Assembly (NCBI GenBank): GCA_948567375.1
Contig: OX419755.1
Location: forward strand, 52,395,001-52,459,000
Source of the DNA: Lunularia cruciata
Lineage: Eukaryota > Streptophyta > Marchantiopsida > Lunulariales > Lunulariaceae
Direction: 5' to 3'
DNA: 64,000 nt
In this document: positions 10,757-20,775 of the stretch, piece by piece
Layout: each line of letters begins with the position of its first letter
Numbering within the stretch: the stretch's first letter is position 1
Made by a program: the position numbers and the translations under genes
Notes under the pieces: generated by a model
Database searches by the model: none
What the model saw: only the letters and a program-made list of their open reading frames with translations
What the model was told of the DNA's origin: nothing

Positions 10757-11496
10757 TGTAATACCAAGGGTTAGCCATATGATCTAGATGTGAAATTCGG
10801 TTTGGTAACATCTAGAATGATGTTATACATGATGGTCAAAATAGATCAGATAGAAGTATCACCTAAAGAGTACTTCTACTAATAGGGCAGAAATCGAAAT
10901 AGACTTGAGAACTTTAGAACCAATAGCTAGACATATGATTTAAATGTGAGAATTGGTTTGGTAACATCTGGAAGGATGTTACACATGATAGACTAAACAG
11001 ATCAGAAAGAGGTATCACCAAAAGAGGACTTCTACTAATAGAGTAGGAACCAAAATATGCCTGAAATCTTTGAAGGCAATTTTGGAGGCCTAAACGGATG
11101 AATTAGGCCTCGAAAATGTGCAAAGTCCCCCCCCCAACAGAGGAAAAGCTGGCCTACCCTCCCCCCTGGTTTGTCTTGTTGAGAGCTTTCCAACGGTACC
11201 TTACTCATGTGATTCTGAGATTCCTACAGGAAGATTCCCTAAAAGATTCCCTCCGGTCAAAGCTCGTTTGACCAACCATACAGGACCTAGACCAGACAGG
11301 TCACCTATCCAAGTAAATAATCCAAGGGTGGAGCTTGCTGACATGTCACCTATCTGTGTCCCTAATCCTATGGTGGAGCTTCCTTGGAGGAGATCCTCTT
11401 TGCCTATATAATAAAGAGAAGGTGCTCCCTTGGGGCATCGAATGTTTGAGTGTGCAATCTGTGTTTTCTCTCTTCTCTTGTCCTCGGAGTATTACA
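10757..11496 (+). repeat. C0: solo LTR of chromovirus family C
   Basis: The copy runs TGTAATACC to GTATTACA and aligns along its length with the LTRs of C1. It is flanked by a perfect 5-bp duplication, ttatc (10752-10756 and 11497-11501), with no internal region. That is the signature of a solo LTR left by unequal recombination. A TATA-like tatataataaag lies near 11405, and the U3 carries the duplicated block described for this family. Confidence 0.9.
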
Positions 11497-11773
11497 TTAT
11501 CGGTTTTTCCATCTAGACATCTGAGCCAATTCCCACCAACCTACTCTACTTCATGTGAAACATCTGTAGTTGAGTTCACCAAAGAGAAATTTCCAAGATG
11601 TGAAACTAAAGTAGTTGTCAAAATAGAAAAGGGAACCTCTTAACCAAAACAAGAACAATCAAAGATTGTCACCCCTATTCAGAAACAAACCACATCACGA
11701 AGGACTTGGAGACTATTTTGTCATGCTCTGCTACATGATAGAGGCAATTGCTGCAGCTGTAGATACAAGGTCC
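11497..11773. other. Unassigned flank between C0 and B1
   Basis: No recognisable gene or repeat. The last four bases, gtcc, are repeated just after B1 at 19578-19581, so this is the insertion target of B1, and it should continue into 19582-19885. Confidence 0.55.
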
Positions 11774-12452
11774 TGTGAGCCGGCCTGTCTCTCACTCAGG
11801 ATGAACCTCTGATGGCTATTATGGTAGCGCACCATGGACTAAGAAGGCAAGGAACCCCAACTCCATCATACTCCTCCAAGGCTAACACTCCAAGACTCAA
11901 GACATTGCTCACTAGAGAACTCAATGAGAGAGAGATAGTTGCAAATGAAAAGATGATGAGTACCTCCTCACCCCTTGTTTATATACTTGTGAAATAGTTA
12001 CGTACCAAAGTTACTAATTACCGTAGTAACTCAAGTTACTAGACTAAAAGTCAAGTAAAGTCAAAAAGTAGAAAGGAATATCCATACACATGGGCATATT
12101 CCCCTTATCTTGACCCAACCACTAAAGCAAGGATTCCTTCACATGGGCTATCCTTGGACTAAAGAAGAATCCAAAACAAAAAGGCTTGCGGGCCCAAGAG
12201 TTCTCAACTCTTTCCCCAAAGCCAAACACCTAGGAATAATACCAAGTCAACACACTAAAATCCAAAATAGTGGTGCTCATCTTTTCTACTTCCTCTAAAG
12301 TAAGGTCCCATCTATCTTAGCTATGACTAACTTTAGCTAACCATGACTAATATAGAACCATCCTTTATCTCTATATAAATAATATCTCTTAAGTACTTGT
12401 AATACCAAGCTAAATATCACAATACCACACACATGCACAAATGGGTGTTACA
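11774..12452 (-). repeat. B1 3' LTR (679 bp)
   Basis: On the minus strand it starts TGTAACACCC and ends GGCTCACA. It is the same length as the 18899-19577 copy. The frames at 11812-11997 and 12110-12298 recur in every copy but lie inside the LTR and look non-coding. Confidence 0.95.
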
Positions 12453-12463
12453 TTTACCCCCGG
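12453..12463 (-). promoter_or_regulatory. B1 polypurine tract
   Basis: On the minus strand ccgggggtaaa directly precedes the TGTAACACCC start of the 3' LTR. The B2 counterpart (26985-26995) reads ccaagggtaaa. Confidence 0.75.
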
Positions 12464-12500
12464 ACTAAGTTTTCACTTTGTCCTCAAAGTGAAGGTCTCT

Positions 12501-15047
12501 CTACCTTCTATGGTACATCTTCAACTTATCATGGTTAATCCTATCAAAGTGTCTTCCTCCCAACTCCTTGAGATCATAGGTGTAATTGCCCCACACCTTC
12601 TCTACTATGAAAGGTCCAAAGTACTTAGGCAAAAACTTCTTTTGCACTCTCTTGAATCGAATGGAATCAAACAACATTACCCAATCACCTTCTTTGAAAG
12701 GCTCCACCTTCTTCTTGCCTTGCCTCTTGTCATAGCTCTCCTTTTGTTTCCTTTGGGCTTGCTCCACTCGAACCATAGCAACTGCTCTTGCCTCTTCCAA
12801 CTCCATGAGTTGATCCTTCCTTGACTTCCTTGCATCACTTCCTTGTGCTTTCTTCAATCTCCTATGAATGCTTTGGAAGGTAGGAAGATCAAAGTGAATA
12901 GGTAAGGTAGACTCAATACCATACACCAATTGGAATGGAGAATATCCAGTGGAAGTCTTCATGGTTGTCCTATACTCCCACAAAACTGCATGAATCCTCT
13001 TGTCCCAATGATGTTTAGCCCCCTCCATTTCTGCATCTTTGGCCAACATCATGCACAAGGTCTGATTGGTTCTCTCTGCCAAGCCATTGGAATTTGGCTT
13101 ATAGGATGTAGTTACTCTATGTGTGATAGAGAAATGTCGTAGCATGGCTGTAGTAATGCTTCCTGTAAACTCTCCTCCTCTATCAGAAACCAACTCCAAA
13201 GGGCATCCAAACCTAGTGATAATGCGTTCATAAAGAAATCTACCCACTTCATCTTCATTCTTGTCCCTCAATGGTCTAGCCTCAACCCACTTGGTAAGGT
13301 AATCAGTAACTACCACAATGTACCGATTGTTCCTTGGGGTTCTATTGAGAGGTCCTACAAAATCAATTCCCCACTTCTCAAAAGGTCCTAGCAATGGAAT
13401 TGATCTAAGTGGTGGAGTGGATGTAGACTTTCTAGCAAAAGCTTGACAAACATGACAAGTTTTGCAATAATCAAGACAATCCTTGAAAATCCCTCTCCAA
13501 TGGTAACCTGCATCTAGAATCTTGAAAGCAGTCACCTTTCCTGCAAAGTGTCCTCCACATACTAAACCTTCATGAAACTCCTTTATGAGTAGGATAGACT
13601 CTTCCTTACCCACTGCTCTTCGAAGTAGACCATCTGCTCCTTGGTGAAAAAGAATATCCTCCACCATTGTGTAAGGTCTAGATCTTGCTGCAAGGGCCTT
13701 CCTCTCCCTAGCATGCATCCCTTCTGGATAGTTACCTCTTGTCACAAAATCCACAATCTCCTTGTACTCCATTGGAATCTCTTGAGTGACTGAGATTGTC
13801 ATGAGCTCCTCATCCGGGAAGGAATCATCTACTGGCTCATCTCCATCATGATCATAGGCTCTAGATAACAAATCAACATTTGCATGTTTCTTTCCTGGCC
13901 TATCCTCAATTGTGTAGTCATACTCAGACAAGAGTATCATCCACCTTGCTAGTCTCCCTTCAACATTAGGCTTGTTGAAGATGTACTTCAAAGCCTTGTG
14001 ATCCGTGACAATTGTGGCTTTCCCTCCAATCAAGTAGTGTCTAAACTTCTTGAGACCAAAGATCACTGCCAACCCTTCTCTCTCTGTGACAGAGTAGTTC
14101 TTCTCTGCTGAAACCATCTGCCTACTAGCATAAGCTATTGGATGATCATGCCCATCTTGGTCTAATTGACTAAGAGTGCATCCTATAGCTACATTAGAAG
14201 CATCAGTGTAGAGGATGAAAGGCTTACTCCAATCAGGTTTAGCAAGAATTGGAGCTACAACAAGGGATTGCTTGAGCTCCTCAAAAGCTTTGAGAGTCTC
14301 CTTGTCTTCCAAAATCACCATGTAATCTACACCCTTCTTCATGTAGATGGTCAATGCATAAGCCTTGTTGGAAAATGAGAAGATGAACCTCCTATAGTAC
14401 CCAACCATTCCCAAGAATTGGCGTAACTTTGTCAAGCTTGAAGGGAATGGAAGGTCTGAGATTTTCCTCACCTTCTCAGGATCAACTACTATTCCATCCT
14501 TGGAGATGATGTGCCCCAAAAGTAGACCTTCTTCACATCCAAAAATGCACTTCTCTGGGTTGAGTGATGCATTTGCCTCATCCAAGCGTTGCAAGACTTT
14601 GATTAGGTGCTCAAAGTGCTCCTCCTTGCTCCCATAGACACAAAAGTCATCAATGAAATCTCTCACAAATTTCCCAATGAAAGGTTCAAATACCTTGTTC
14701 ATGAACCGTTGGAATGTGGCTGGAGCATTGCAAAGCCCAAAAGGCATGACCTTGAAAGCGTAAGTTCCCCAAGGTGTGGTGAATGTGGTGAGTTGTTGAT
14801 GCTCTGGTGCAATCTTTATTTGGTTATATCCACTATAACCATCTCCAAAACTGTACCTCTCATGACCTGCAACCTCCTCCAAGATCTCATCAATGAATGG
14901 CAATGGGTAGTAGTCCTTCTTGGTAACAGCATTAAGCTTCTTGTAATCCACACATACCCGAAGCTTGCCATTCTTTTTCTTCACAATGACAATTGGAGAC
15001 ACCCATTCTGAATTCTCCACCTCAAAGATAAATCCAGCCTCCTTGAG
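12501..15047 (-). CDS. pol: B1 Pol: RT, RNase H, integrase
   Basis: The frame is open for 839 residues from 15020 (first in-frame Met) to a stop at 12501, in the same frame as the upstream Gag-PR and separated from it by one TAG at 15048-15050. RT motifs: SPIVIVKKKNGKLRVCVDY, FGLCNAPATFQR, and the catalytic FIDD near residue 122 (Asp pair at 14646-14651). RNase H follows (YTDASNVAIG, VTEREGL, TDHKALKYIF). Integrase has an HHCC zinc domain ending CKTCHVCQ and the triad Asp 13362-13364 (GIDFVGP), Asp 13182-13184 (VSDRGGEF) and Glu 13074-13076 (NGLAERTN). The C-terminus (FGPFIVEKVWGNYTYDL) is the usual SH3-like tail, with no chromodomain. This is the best preserved pol in the window. Confidence 0.93.
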   Translation of the reverse strand, partial: LKEAGFIFEVENSEWVSPIVIVKKKNGKLRVCVDYKKLNAVTKKDYYPLPFIDEILEEVAGHERYSFGDGYSGYNQIKIAPEHQQLTTFTTPWGTYAFKVMPFGLCNAPATFQRFMNKVFEPFIGKFVRDFIDDFCVYGSKEEHFEHLIKVLQRLDEANASLNPEKCIFGCEEGLLLGHIISKDGIVVDPEKVRKISDLPFPSSLTKLRQFLGMVGYYRRFIFSFSNKAYALTIYMKKGVDYMVILEDKETLKAFEELKQSLVVAPILAKPDWSKPFILYTDASNVAIGCTLSQLDQDGHDHPIAYASRQMVSAEKNYSVTEREGLAVIFGLKKFRHYLIGGKATIVTDHKALKYIFNKPNVEGRLARWMILLSEYDYTIEDRPGKKHANVDLLSRAYDHDGDEPVDDSFPDEELMTISVTQEIPMEYKEIVDFVTRGNYPEGMHARERKALAARSRPYTMVEDILFHQGADGLLRRAVGKEESILLIKEFHEGLVCGGHFAGKVTAFKILDAGYHWRGIFKDCLDYCKTCHVCQAFARKSTSTPPLRSIPLLGPFEKWGIDFVGPLNRTPRNNRYIVVVTDYLTKWVEARPLRDKNEDEVGRFLYERIITRFGCPLELVSDRGGEFTGSITTAMLRHFSITHRVTTSYKPNSNGLAERTNQTLCMMLAKDAEMEGAKHHWDKRIHAVLWEYRTTMKTSTGYSPFQLVYGIESTLPIHFDLPTFQSIHRRLKKAQGSDARKSRKDQLMELEEARAVAMVRVEQAQRKQKESYDKRQGKKKVEPFKEGDWVMLFDSIRFKRVQKKFLPKYFGPFIVEKVWGNYTYDLKELGGRHFDRINHDKLKMYHRR

Positions 15048-17326
15048 CTAATCAATCTCCTCCTTCACAACCAAAGATATTGGTGGGCTAATGCGATGTT
15101 GCTTTTGGCGGATTGGTCTTGCATGTGACTCCACCTCTATCTTGTGCTCCTCCAAGGTGACTTCCTTCAAATCCTTGTAACTAAAAGCAAACACATGGAT
15201 GAACTTGCGGAAAATCTCCTCAAATCTCACCTTCTCCTCCTTGGTAACATTTGGGCCATACTTGAGGGTAGATAACCTTCTCTCTACCTCCTCAAGTGTC
15301 AATGGTGATTTATCTGGGTCCTTCAAAACCTCTGGCTTAGGTGCAAAATCCATAGCACACAAGGGATACACATCTGAATCAGATTCAGATTCATCCTCCT
15401 CCGTGGAAGTCTCCTCTTCCATGCTTGTGTCCACACCTGAAGCTCCTTCTTCAGAATCTGATTCCCAATAATTAGAAGATGGGGTATTTGAATGTGAAGT
15501 GTTGGTGGTGTTAGTCACAGGAACAGTGACTCTATGGTTTGATGGCCCAATCCTCAAGTACCCTTTGTGCCATCGATCAGTTGTGCGTGCTGCTCTCAAC
15601 CATGGCCTCCCAAGAAGTAAGTCATAGCTTGAATCCTTCAAGACTTGGAAAGTCATGAGATTTTGAACTCCCATAACTGAAACTACCACCTTATCCATCA
15701 CCCCTACTGGTCGAACTTGTTGCTTGTTTGCCATGCTCACCACAAATGTTGAAGGTCTTGAGGGTATCATACCCAACTTCTTCATCAACCTTTCTGACAT
15801 GGCATTCACTGCTGATCCTCCATCAACCAATGCATCCTTGATGTTGTGACCATTCACTCTCACATCAATCTTGGAGGCATATTCACAAGCCTCCCATGGT
15901 GCTGGCTTGGCATCCACCACCCCCATTGATACTGGAACTTTTGCCTTCTTCTTCTTTTTGCTCCTTGTAGAACTCAAACCACCTCTAAGCTCCTTTCTCA
16001 AGGTAGGGTTCAAAGCAATTAATTGGCCCACTGTGATGTTAGCCTTGTGACTACCAACATCCTCCAACACATTGTAGTTCCATTGTTGCTTTGAGATCAA
16101 GAAGTCCTCCATCCCCAACTTCTTCCTTGGAGTCTTTGTTGTTGATGGTGTTGAGGTGCGAGTGCTCCTAGTAGACATAGGAGTATCCTTGCTTGAAGTA
16201 AATCCTTGAGAAGAGTGAACATCCTCTGCAAAACGAGCTCTCTTCTTCTCTTGCGCCAAAAGCTCCAAATTAAGACCCTTGGAGTTTGAGCACTCTCCCT
16301 TCTCATACTTGCTCTCAACCACATCTATGGATGCTATCCCCTTACCTTTGTTGGGATTAGGAGCCACTTGGGTTTCACTACCTCCCTCTTTCCCTCTATT
16401 GGCTCCCTCATAACCCCTTCCTCCATGGTAAGTGGAATTTGGGCAATTCCTTTGGATATGGCCTCTTCCTCCACAACCAAAACAATTTCTATCATTGAAA
16501 TTGTTGGCTGGTTGGCCTCCTCTATATGGATAGTTTCCATAACTCCTAGGTCCTCTCCCTACATTCTGATCCACCTCTCTCTTCTCCCATAGTTGCACCA
16601 CATTGATCTTGAGATCCGCAAGTTGTTCTGTGATGGTTTGGAGTGGATCTTTTGGTGGAGGTGCAAGAACTGGAGCAACTACTACTTGTGGTGCAACCCT
16701 TGTCACCAAAGTATCAGAAGTTCCACCATACTTGTAGCCTTGAGGAGGATGCACAACCTCCTTCACCACCAAATCACTCTCATCCCCTTCCAAACTCTCC
16801 TCCATACGAATTGCGATCTTGATAGCTTCAACCTTGGAAGAAGGTTTCTCATATCTCACCTTGCTTCTAATTTGTGGTCTCAATCCTCCCACAAAATTAT
16901 TGGTGAGCATGGCCCCTATGCCAATCATTGTAGTCTCCACATCATCCCCACCCTTCCTCAACACTATGCGAAATCTGGACTCCAACTTTTCCACTCTTTC
17001 CACATAGACCCTCACTTTCTCTCCATCTCCTTGCTTGAGAAATGTAACCTCACTCATCAATCTCTCATAACTCTCATCAGGAAGAAAGTTCTCAATGAGT
17101 GCTGAAGTCAAAGTCTCCCAAGACTCCTCTTCCCCCTCTCTCCTCTCTCTCTTTTGGTATTCTGACTCATACCATGTAAGTGCTGCATCCTCAAAGAAAT
17201 CTGGTAATAATGAGGCCCACTCATTCTTCCTCCTCTCATTGTTTCTATGCAAGCTCTCTTGAAGTCTCTCACAAAGGCCTCCACATCTTCTCCATCCTTG
17301 CCAAAGAAAACCGGAAGTTTCCCCAT
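15048..17326 (-). pseudogene. gag: B1 Gag-protease, one frameshift and a terminal TAG
   Basis: The ATG at 17326 follows a purine-rich leader, and the same start is kept in B2. Near 17247 one base is missing from a short G run relative to B2 (catagaaac against cataggaaac), shifting the frame. The rest of the protein is open from 17252 to 15048 (734 residues). A single zinc knuckle, CFGCGGRGHIQRNC, lies near 16450-16490. The protease active site DGGSAVNAM is near residue 476, with LLLGRPWLRA after it. An acidic serine-rich linker (15370-15480) precedes the RT region. The TAG at 15048-15050 replaces a Lys codon seen in B2, so it is damage, not a programmed stop shared by the family. Confidence 0.9.
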
Positions 17327-17564
17327 CTTAACCCCTCACTATCTTTCTTTTCTCTTAATTTTTTTTTTTTTCTCTTTTCTTTTCTCTCACTCTATTACTA
17401 ATAGAGTATATACATGACTAACACCATCTGAGAATAATCCACTCTAGGGAACACAAAAGGTTCAGGTTGCTCCAAGATTTCTATAGCAACATCAAATCCT
17501 AGAGTGCATATTAATCTAACTCTCATGGATAGTTTATCCATAAGTTGAAAGATTATCTCCATCA
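17327..17564 (-). other. B1 purine-rich leader just before gag
   Basis: On the element strand this 238-bp gap ends in a long A/G tract with an A run (17345-17395 region), then aagATGGGG. It separates the zinc-knuckle ORF from gag. The tract is shared with B2 (22060-22126). Confidence 0.6.
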
Positions 17565-18038
17565 CTAATCTTGAGAACTAGCTGATGAAGGTGGTAGTAT
17601 TTCTGTAGCTGTACTAAGACTCTCTCCAAGATCCTTCACCAAAGTTTCCAAAAGTGCTTTTACTCCACTACACTCATGTCCTTTTGGAAGTCCTTCAACT
17701 CCACAAACCTCACACAACTCTTTGGTCTTAGATCTTCTCCCTCCCAATCTTGGTGAAGAAGGTCCAACATGCAAACCCAAGTCAAGTAAGCCTCTCCTTT
17801 CCCTCAATCTCTTGCTCTCAAAGGTTAATGGACATGAACTTGCCTTATGTCCCTTCTCTCCACATAGAAAGCACTTAGACTCACTCTTTCCTCCAAGTGG
17901 TGTAGGTTTTTGGATCCTCTCAACACTCTCTTCAAATTCTATTGTAAACTCTCTTTTCCTCAAATCCACCCCTACAATCACCTCAAACCCTTGGGGAACC
18001 TTGCATAATCTCAATTTCCACTCTTGATGACCCTCCAT
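17565..18038 (-). CDS. Extra zinc-knuckle ORF upstream of gag in family B (157 aa)
   Basis: The ORF starts with ATG at 18038 (an upstream GTG at 18062 is in frame) and ends with TAG at 17565-17567, 238 bases before the gag ATG on the same strand. Residues 56-69 form a canonical CCHC knuckle, CFLCGEKGHKASSC. Residues 109-123 form a second Cys/His cluster, C-x2-C-x8-H-x-C. The N-terminal 40 residues look like a beta-rich segment and the tail is serine-rich. B2 keeps the same protein in broken form at 21421-21891. It is distinct from Gag's own knuckle. An RNA-binding accessory protein is a reasonable inference, comparable in position to the extra ORF of Ogre-type elements, but the family is unknown to me. 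Confidence 0.7.
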   Translation of the reverse strand: MEGHQEWKLRLCKVPQGFEVIVGVDLRKREFTIEFEESVERIQKPTPLGGKSESKCFLCGEKGHKASSCPLTFESKRLRERRGLLDLGLHVGPSSPRLGGRRSKTKELCEVCGVEGLPKGHECSGVKALLETLVKDLGESLSTATEILPPSSASSQD

Positions 18039-18686
18039 GTTCCCAAAGATGAATCTAAACACTCAAACATGCTTTTTGTTGATCTCAAACTTCTCATGCA
18101 TGAGATCTCCACTCTGCAGAATTGACCCTTCCTCACAATGTCACTCAAATCTCCCAACTAATATGTCACAGTCCTCTGAAATTTTCCACACTTGATCACA
18201 ACTCTAGGGTGTCCCTCCCTGCAAAATTTAAGATCTTTTCATCGAGCCATTTGGCCTAGACACCTTTCTATTCAGCACCCATATTTCAGATTTGGTCTGA
18301 AAACCACCCCCCTCACTTCAAAAACTCATAACGCACTGCGCAAAAATGATCTCTCTCTAATTTTTGTGGCACCAGGTAGGATACAATGCACTGAATTTTC
18401 CTGGAAATTTTCAGGACAATTCACTGAAAATTGAAGAAATGGCAGACTCTGTACAATTTTCCAGAGAGCATGCAGTTGCGGGAGCACTTTACCCTATCAA
18501 CTTTAAAAAATTCTAGCCCAGTGCGCATAGAAGCTCTCTCAATAATTTCAAGTGTGCTAACTGAAAGATAACCCAAGCTATCATGTGTAGAAATCTCAAG
18601 TCCAGATCTCAAACTTGAGATTTTGCCCAAAATCACCTTAATCCCCAAAATCTGCAATCCACCTCACACAATCTCTCCAATTCCTC
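18039..18686 (-). other. B1 leader between the two upstream ORFs
   Basis: No ATG-started frame of note. One 78-codon frame (18421-18657) begins at a TTG and is broken in B2, so coding is doubtful. The sequence aligns with B2 20776-21420. Confidence 0.5.
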
Positions 18687-18857
18687 TCATGTGTACAAGA
18701 TGTACAAAATCACCTCAAAGACATCATAATGAACTACAGGGTATACAAATGGATCTTGGTTCTCTAACATAAGTTCAGCCCTCTCCTCTCCTAATGTTCT
18801 CTCCAAGTGAGCTCTCATAGCCTCCTTCTGCCTAATGTAGAATTGGACGCGGAACAT
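18687..18857 (-). CDS. Short leader ORF of family B, 56 aa
   Basis: The ATG at 18857 lies about 20 bases after the primer-binding site and opens a 56-residue frame (MFRVQFYIRQKEAMRAHLER at the start) ending at 18687. The first half is charged and helical-looking. The second half is hydrophobic and aromatic. B2 has the same ORF at 20606-20775 with a one-base deletion and a stop. Being the first ATG after the primer site, it could be a regulatory upstream ORF or a real small protein. Confidence 0.45.
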   Translation of the reverse strand: MFRVQFYIRQKEAMRAHLERTLGEERAELMLENQDPFVYPVVHYDVFEVILYILYT

Positions 18858-18876
18858 TATCTTGCCTTCTAGAGAG

Positions 18877-18894
18877 GTCCCGGCAACGGAACCA
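18877..18894 (-). promoter_or_regulatory. B1 primer-binding site
   Basis: On the minus strand tggttccgttgccgggac starts four bases after the LTR end. The TGG start fits a tRNA 3' end. B2 has tggttctgttaccgggac at the same place. I could not assign the tRNA with certainty. Confidence 0.65.
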
Positions 18895-18898
18895 AAAA

Positions 18899-19577
18899 TG
18901 TGAGCCGGCCTGTCTCTCACTCAGGATGAACCTCTGATGGCGATTATGGTAGCGCACCATGGACTAAGAAGGCAAGGAACCCCAACTCCATCATACTCCT
19001 CCAAGGCTAACACTCCAAGACTCAAGACATTGCTCACTAGAGAACTCAATGAGAGAGAGATAGTTGCAAATGAAAAGATGATGAGTACCTCCTCACCCCT
19101 TGTTTATATACTTGTGAAATAGTTACGTACCAAAGTTACTAATTACCGTAGTAACTCAAGTTACTAGACTAAAAGTCAAGTAAAGTCAAAAAGTAGAAAG
19201 GAATATCCATACACATGGGCATATTCCCCTTATCTTGACCCAACCACTAAAGCAAGGATTCCTTCACATGGGCTATCCTTGGACTAAAGAAGAATCCAAA
19301 ACAAAAAGGCTTGCGGGCCCAAGAGTTCTCAACTCTTTCCCCAAAGCCAAACACCTAGGAATAATACCAAGTCAACACACTAAAATCCAAAATAGTGGTG
19401 CTCATCTTTTCTACTTCCTCTAAAGTAAGGTCCCATCTATCTTAGCTATGACTAACTTTAGCTAACCATGACTAATATAGAACCATCCTTTATCTCTATA
19501 TAAATAATATCTCTTAAGTACTTGTAATACCAAGCTAAATATCACAATACCACACACATGCACAAATGGGTGTTACA
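18899..19577 (-). repeat. B1 5' LTR (679 bp)
   Basis: Near-identical copy of 11774-12452, in the same orientation, followed by the second gtcc target duplication at 19578-19581. Confidence 0.95.
19103..19165 (-). promoter_or_regulatory. Family B LTR core promoter: TATA box plus upstream inverted repeats
   Basis: On the minus strand TATATAAA is at 19103-19110. About 24 bases upstream lie three AGTAACT/AGTTACT heptamers (19134-19140, 19150-19156, 19159-19165); the outer two form a palindrome with a 2-bp centre. The same set is in 11978-12040, 20310-20372 and the B3 solo LTR. Confidence 0.55.
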
Positions 19578-19885
19578 GTCCATCCTCCACCATTACTGAC
19601 CAATTCTTTGTCATCTTACTTGTTCTTGCTCAGCCCCTTCTACCTCCATGTCTCCGTGAAGTCTTGATCTCTTTCTCGTCTCCTCCCTGCCAACCCACAC
19701 TAGCTGCAATGTTTGTTTGTTGGTTGCAGCTCGATTCCACTTAATGCTCACTGTTCAACTTGTCAAGACATTCAGCTTCTGTCACAACGTGCCATAGGAG
19801 ACATGTGTACGAAATTGACAGCCACTTGGACTCCTCTCCATCTTTTTTAGACAGTGAAGACAAATTGGGTTACCATAGTGTGTTT
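19578..19885. other. 308-bp spacer between head-to-head B1 and B2
   Basis: No ORF or repeat signature. It starts with the B1 target duplication gtcc. It separates two 5' LTRs that point at each other. Confidence 0.6.
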
Positions 19886-20564
19886 TGTAACACCCATTTG
19901 TGCATGTATGTGGTATTGTGATATTTAGCTTGGTATTACAAGTACTTGAGAAATATTATTTATATAGAGATAAAGGATGGTTGTACAGTAGTCATGATTA
20001 GCTAAAGTCAGTCATAGCTCAGATAGAAGAGACTTTACTTTAGAGGAAGTGGAAAAGATGAGCACCACTATTTTGGATTCTAGTGTGTTGACTTGGTATT
20101 ATTACTAGGTGTTTGGCTTTGAGAAAAGAGTTGAGAACTCTTGGGCCCGCAATCCTTTTTGTTTTGAATTCTTTTATAGTCCAAGGATAGCCCATGTGAA
20201 TGAATCCTTGACTTAGTGTTTGGGTCAAGATAAGATCACATGCTTAGTGGAATATGCCATGTGGATGGACATTCTTCTATACTTTTTGACTTCACTTGAC
20301 TTTTAGCCTAGTAACTTGAGTTACTACGGTAATTAGTAACTTTGGTGGGTAAATTTTTCACCAGTATATAAACAAGGGGTGAGGAAGTACTCATCATCCT
20401 TTCATTTGCAGCTATCTATCTCTCATTGAGTTCTCTAGTGAGCAATTTTGGAATGTTAGCCTTGGAGAGTATGATGGAGTTGGGGTTCCTTGCCTTCTTA
20501 GTCCATGGTGCACTACCAAAAGCTATCAGAGGTTCATCTTGAGTGAGAGATAGGCTGGCTCACA
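19886..20564 (+). repeat. B2 5' LTR (679 bp)
   Basis: Starts TGTAACACCC, ends GGCTCACA. TATATAAA is at 20365-20372 with AGTAACT/AGTTACT repeats at 20310-20341. Confidence 0.93.
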
Positions 20565-20568
20565 TTTT

Positions 20569-20586
20569 TGGTTCTGTTACCGGGAC
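20569..20586 (+). promoter_or_regulatory. B2 primer-binding site
   Basis: tggttctgttaccgggac, four bases after the LTR; two changes from B1. Confidence 0.6.
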
Positions 20587-20605
20587 CTCTCTAGAAGGCA
20601 AGATA

Positions 20606-20775
20606 ATGTTCCGCGCACAATCTATATTAGACAGAAGGAGGCTATGAGAGCTCACTTGGAGAGAACTTTAGGGGAGGAGAGGGCTAAACTTATGTAAGAG
20701 AATTTGGACCCATTTATATACCCTATAGTTCACTATGATGTCTTTGAGGTGATTTTGTACATCTTGTACACTTGA
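20606..20775 (+). pseudogene. B2 copy of the short leader ORF (broken)
   Basis: The ATG and following sequence match the B1 leader ORF, but one base is missing near 20620 and a TAA occurs near 20695. Identity elsewhere is high. Confidence 0.5.

Larger units (their letters stand above)
11774..19577 (-). mobile_element. Element B1: young, near-complete Ty3/gypsy retrotransposon
   Basis: Two 679-bp LTRs flank a complete internal region with primer site, leader ORFs, Gag, PR, RT, RH, IN and polypurine tract, all on the minus strand. By eye the LTRs differ at one position (near 11816/18941). A 4-bp duplication, gtcc, flanks the insertion. RT carries FIDD and integrase ends without a chromodomain, so it is a non-chromovirus lineage. 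Despite its youth the gag-pol frame has one frameshift and one stop, so this copy would need help in trans. It faces B2 head to head. Confidence 0.95.

Noticed and set aside
11812-12298. Small frames repeated at 18937-19423, 20040-20228, 27150-27338 and 54535-54747
   Set aside because: All are inside family B LTRs. Their repetition reflects LTR copies, not a gene family, and several overlap the promoter.
12441-12824. 127-aa plus-strand frame, with a mirror at 26624-27007
   Set aside because: Antisense shadow of the integrase C-terminus in B1 and B2.
15048-15050. TAG between B1 protease and RT as a programmed readthrough stop
   Set aside because: B2 has a Lys codon at this position, so the stop is not a family feature.
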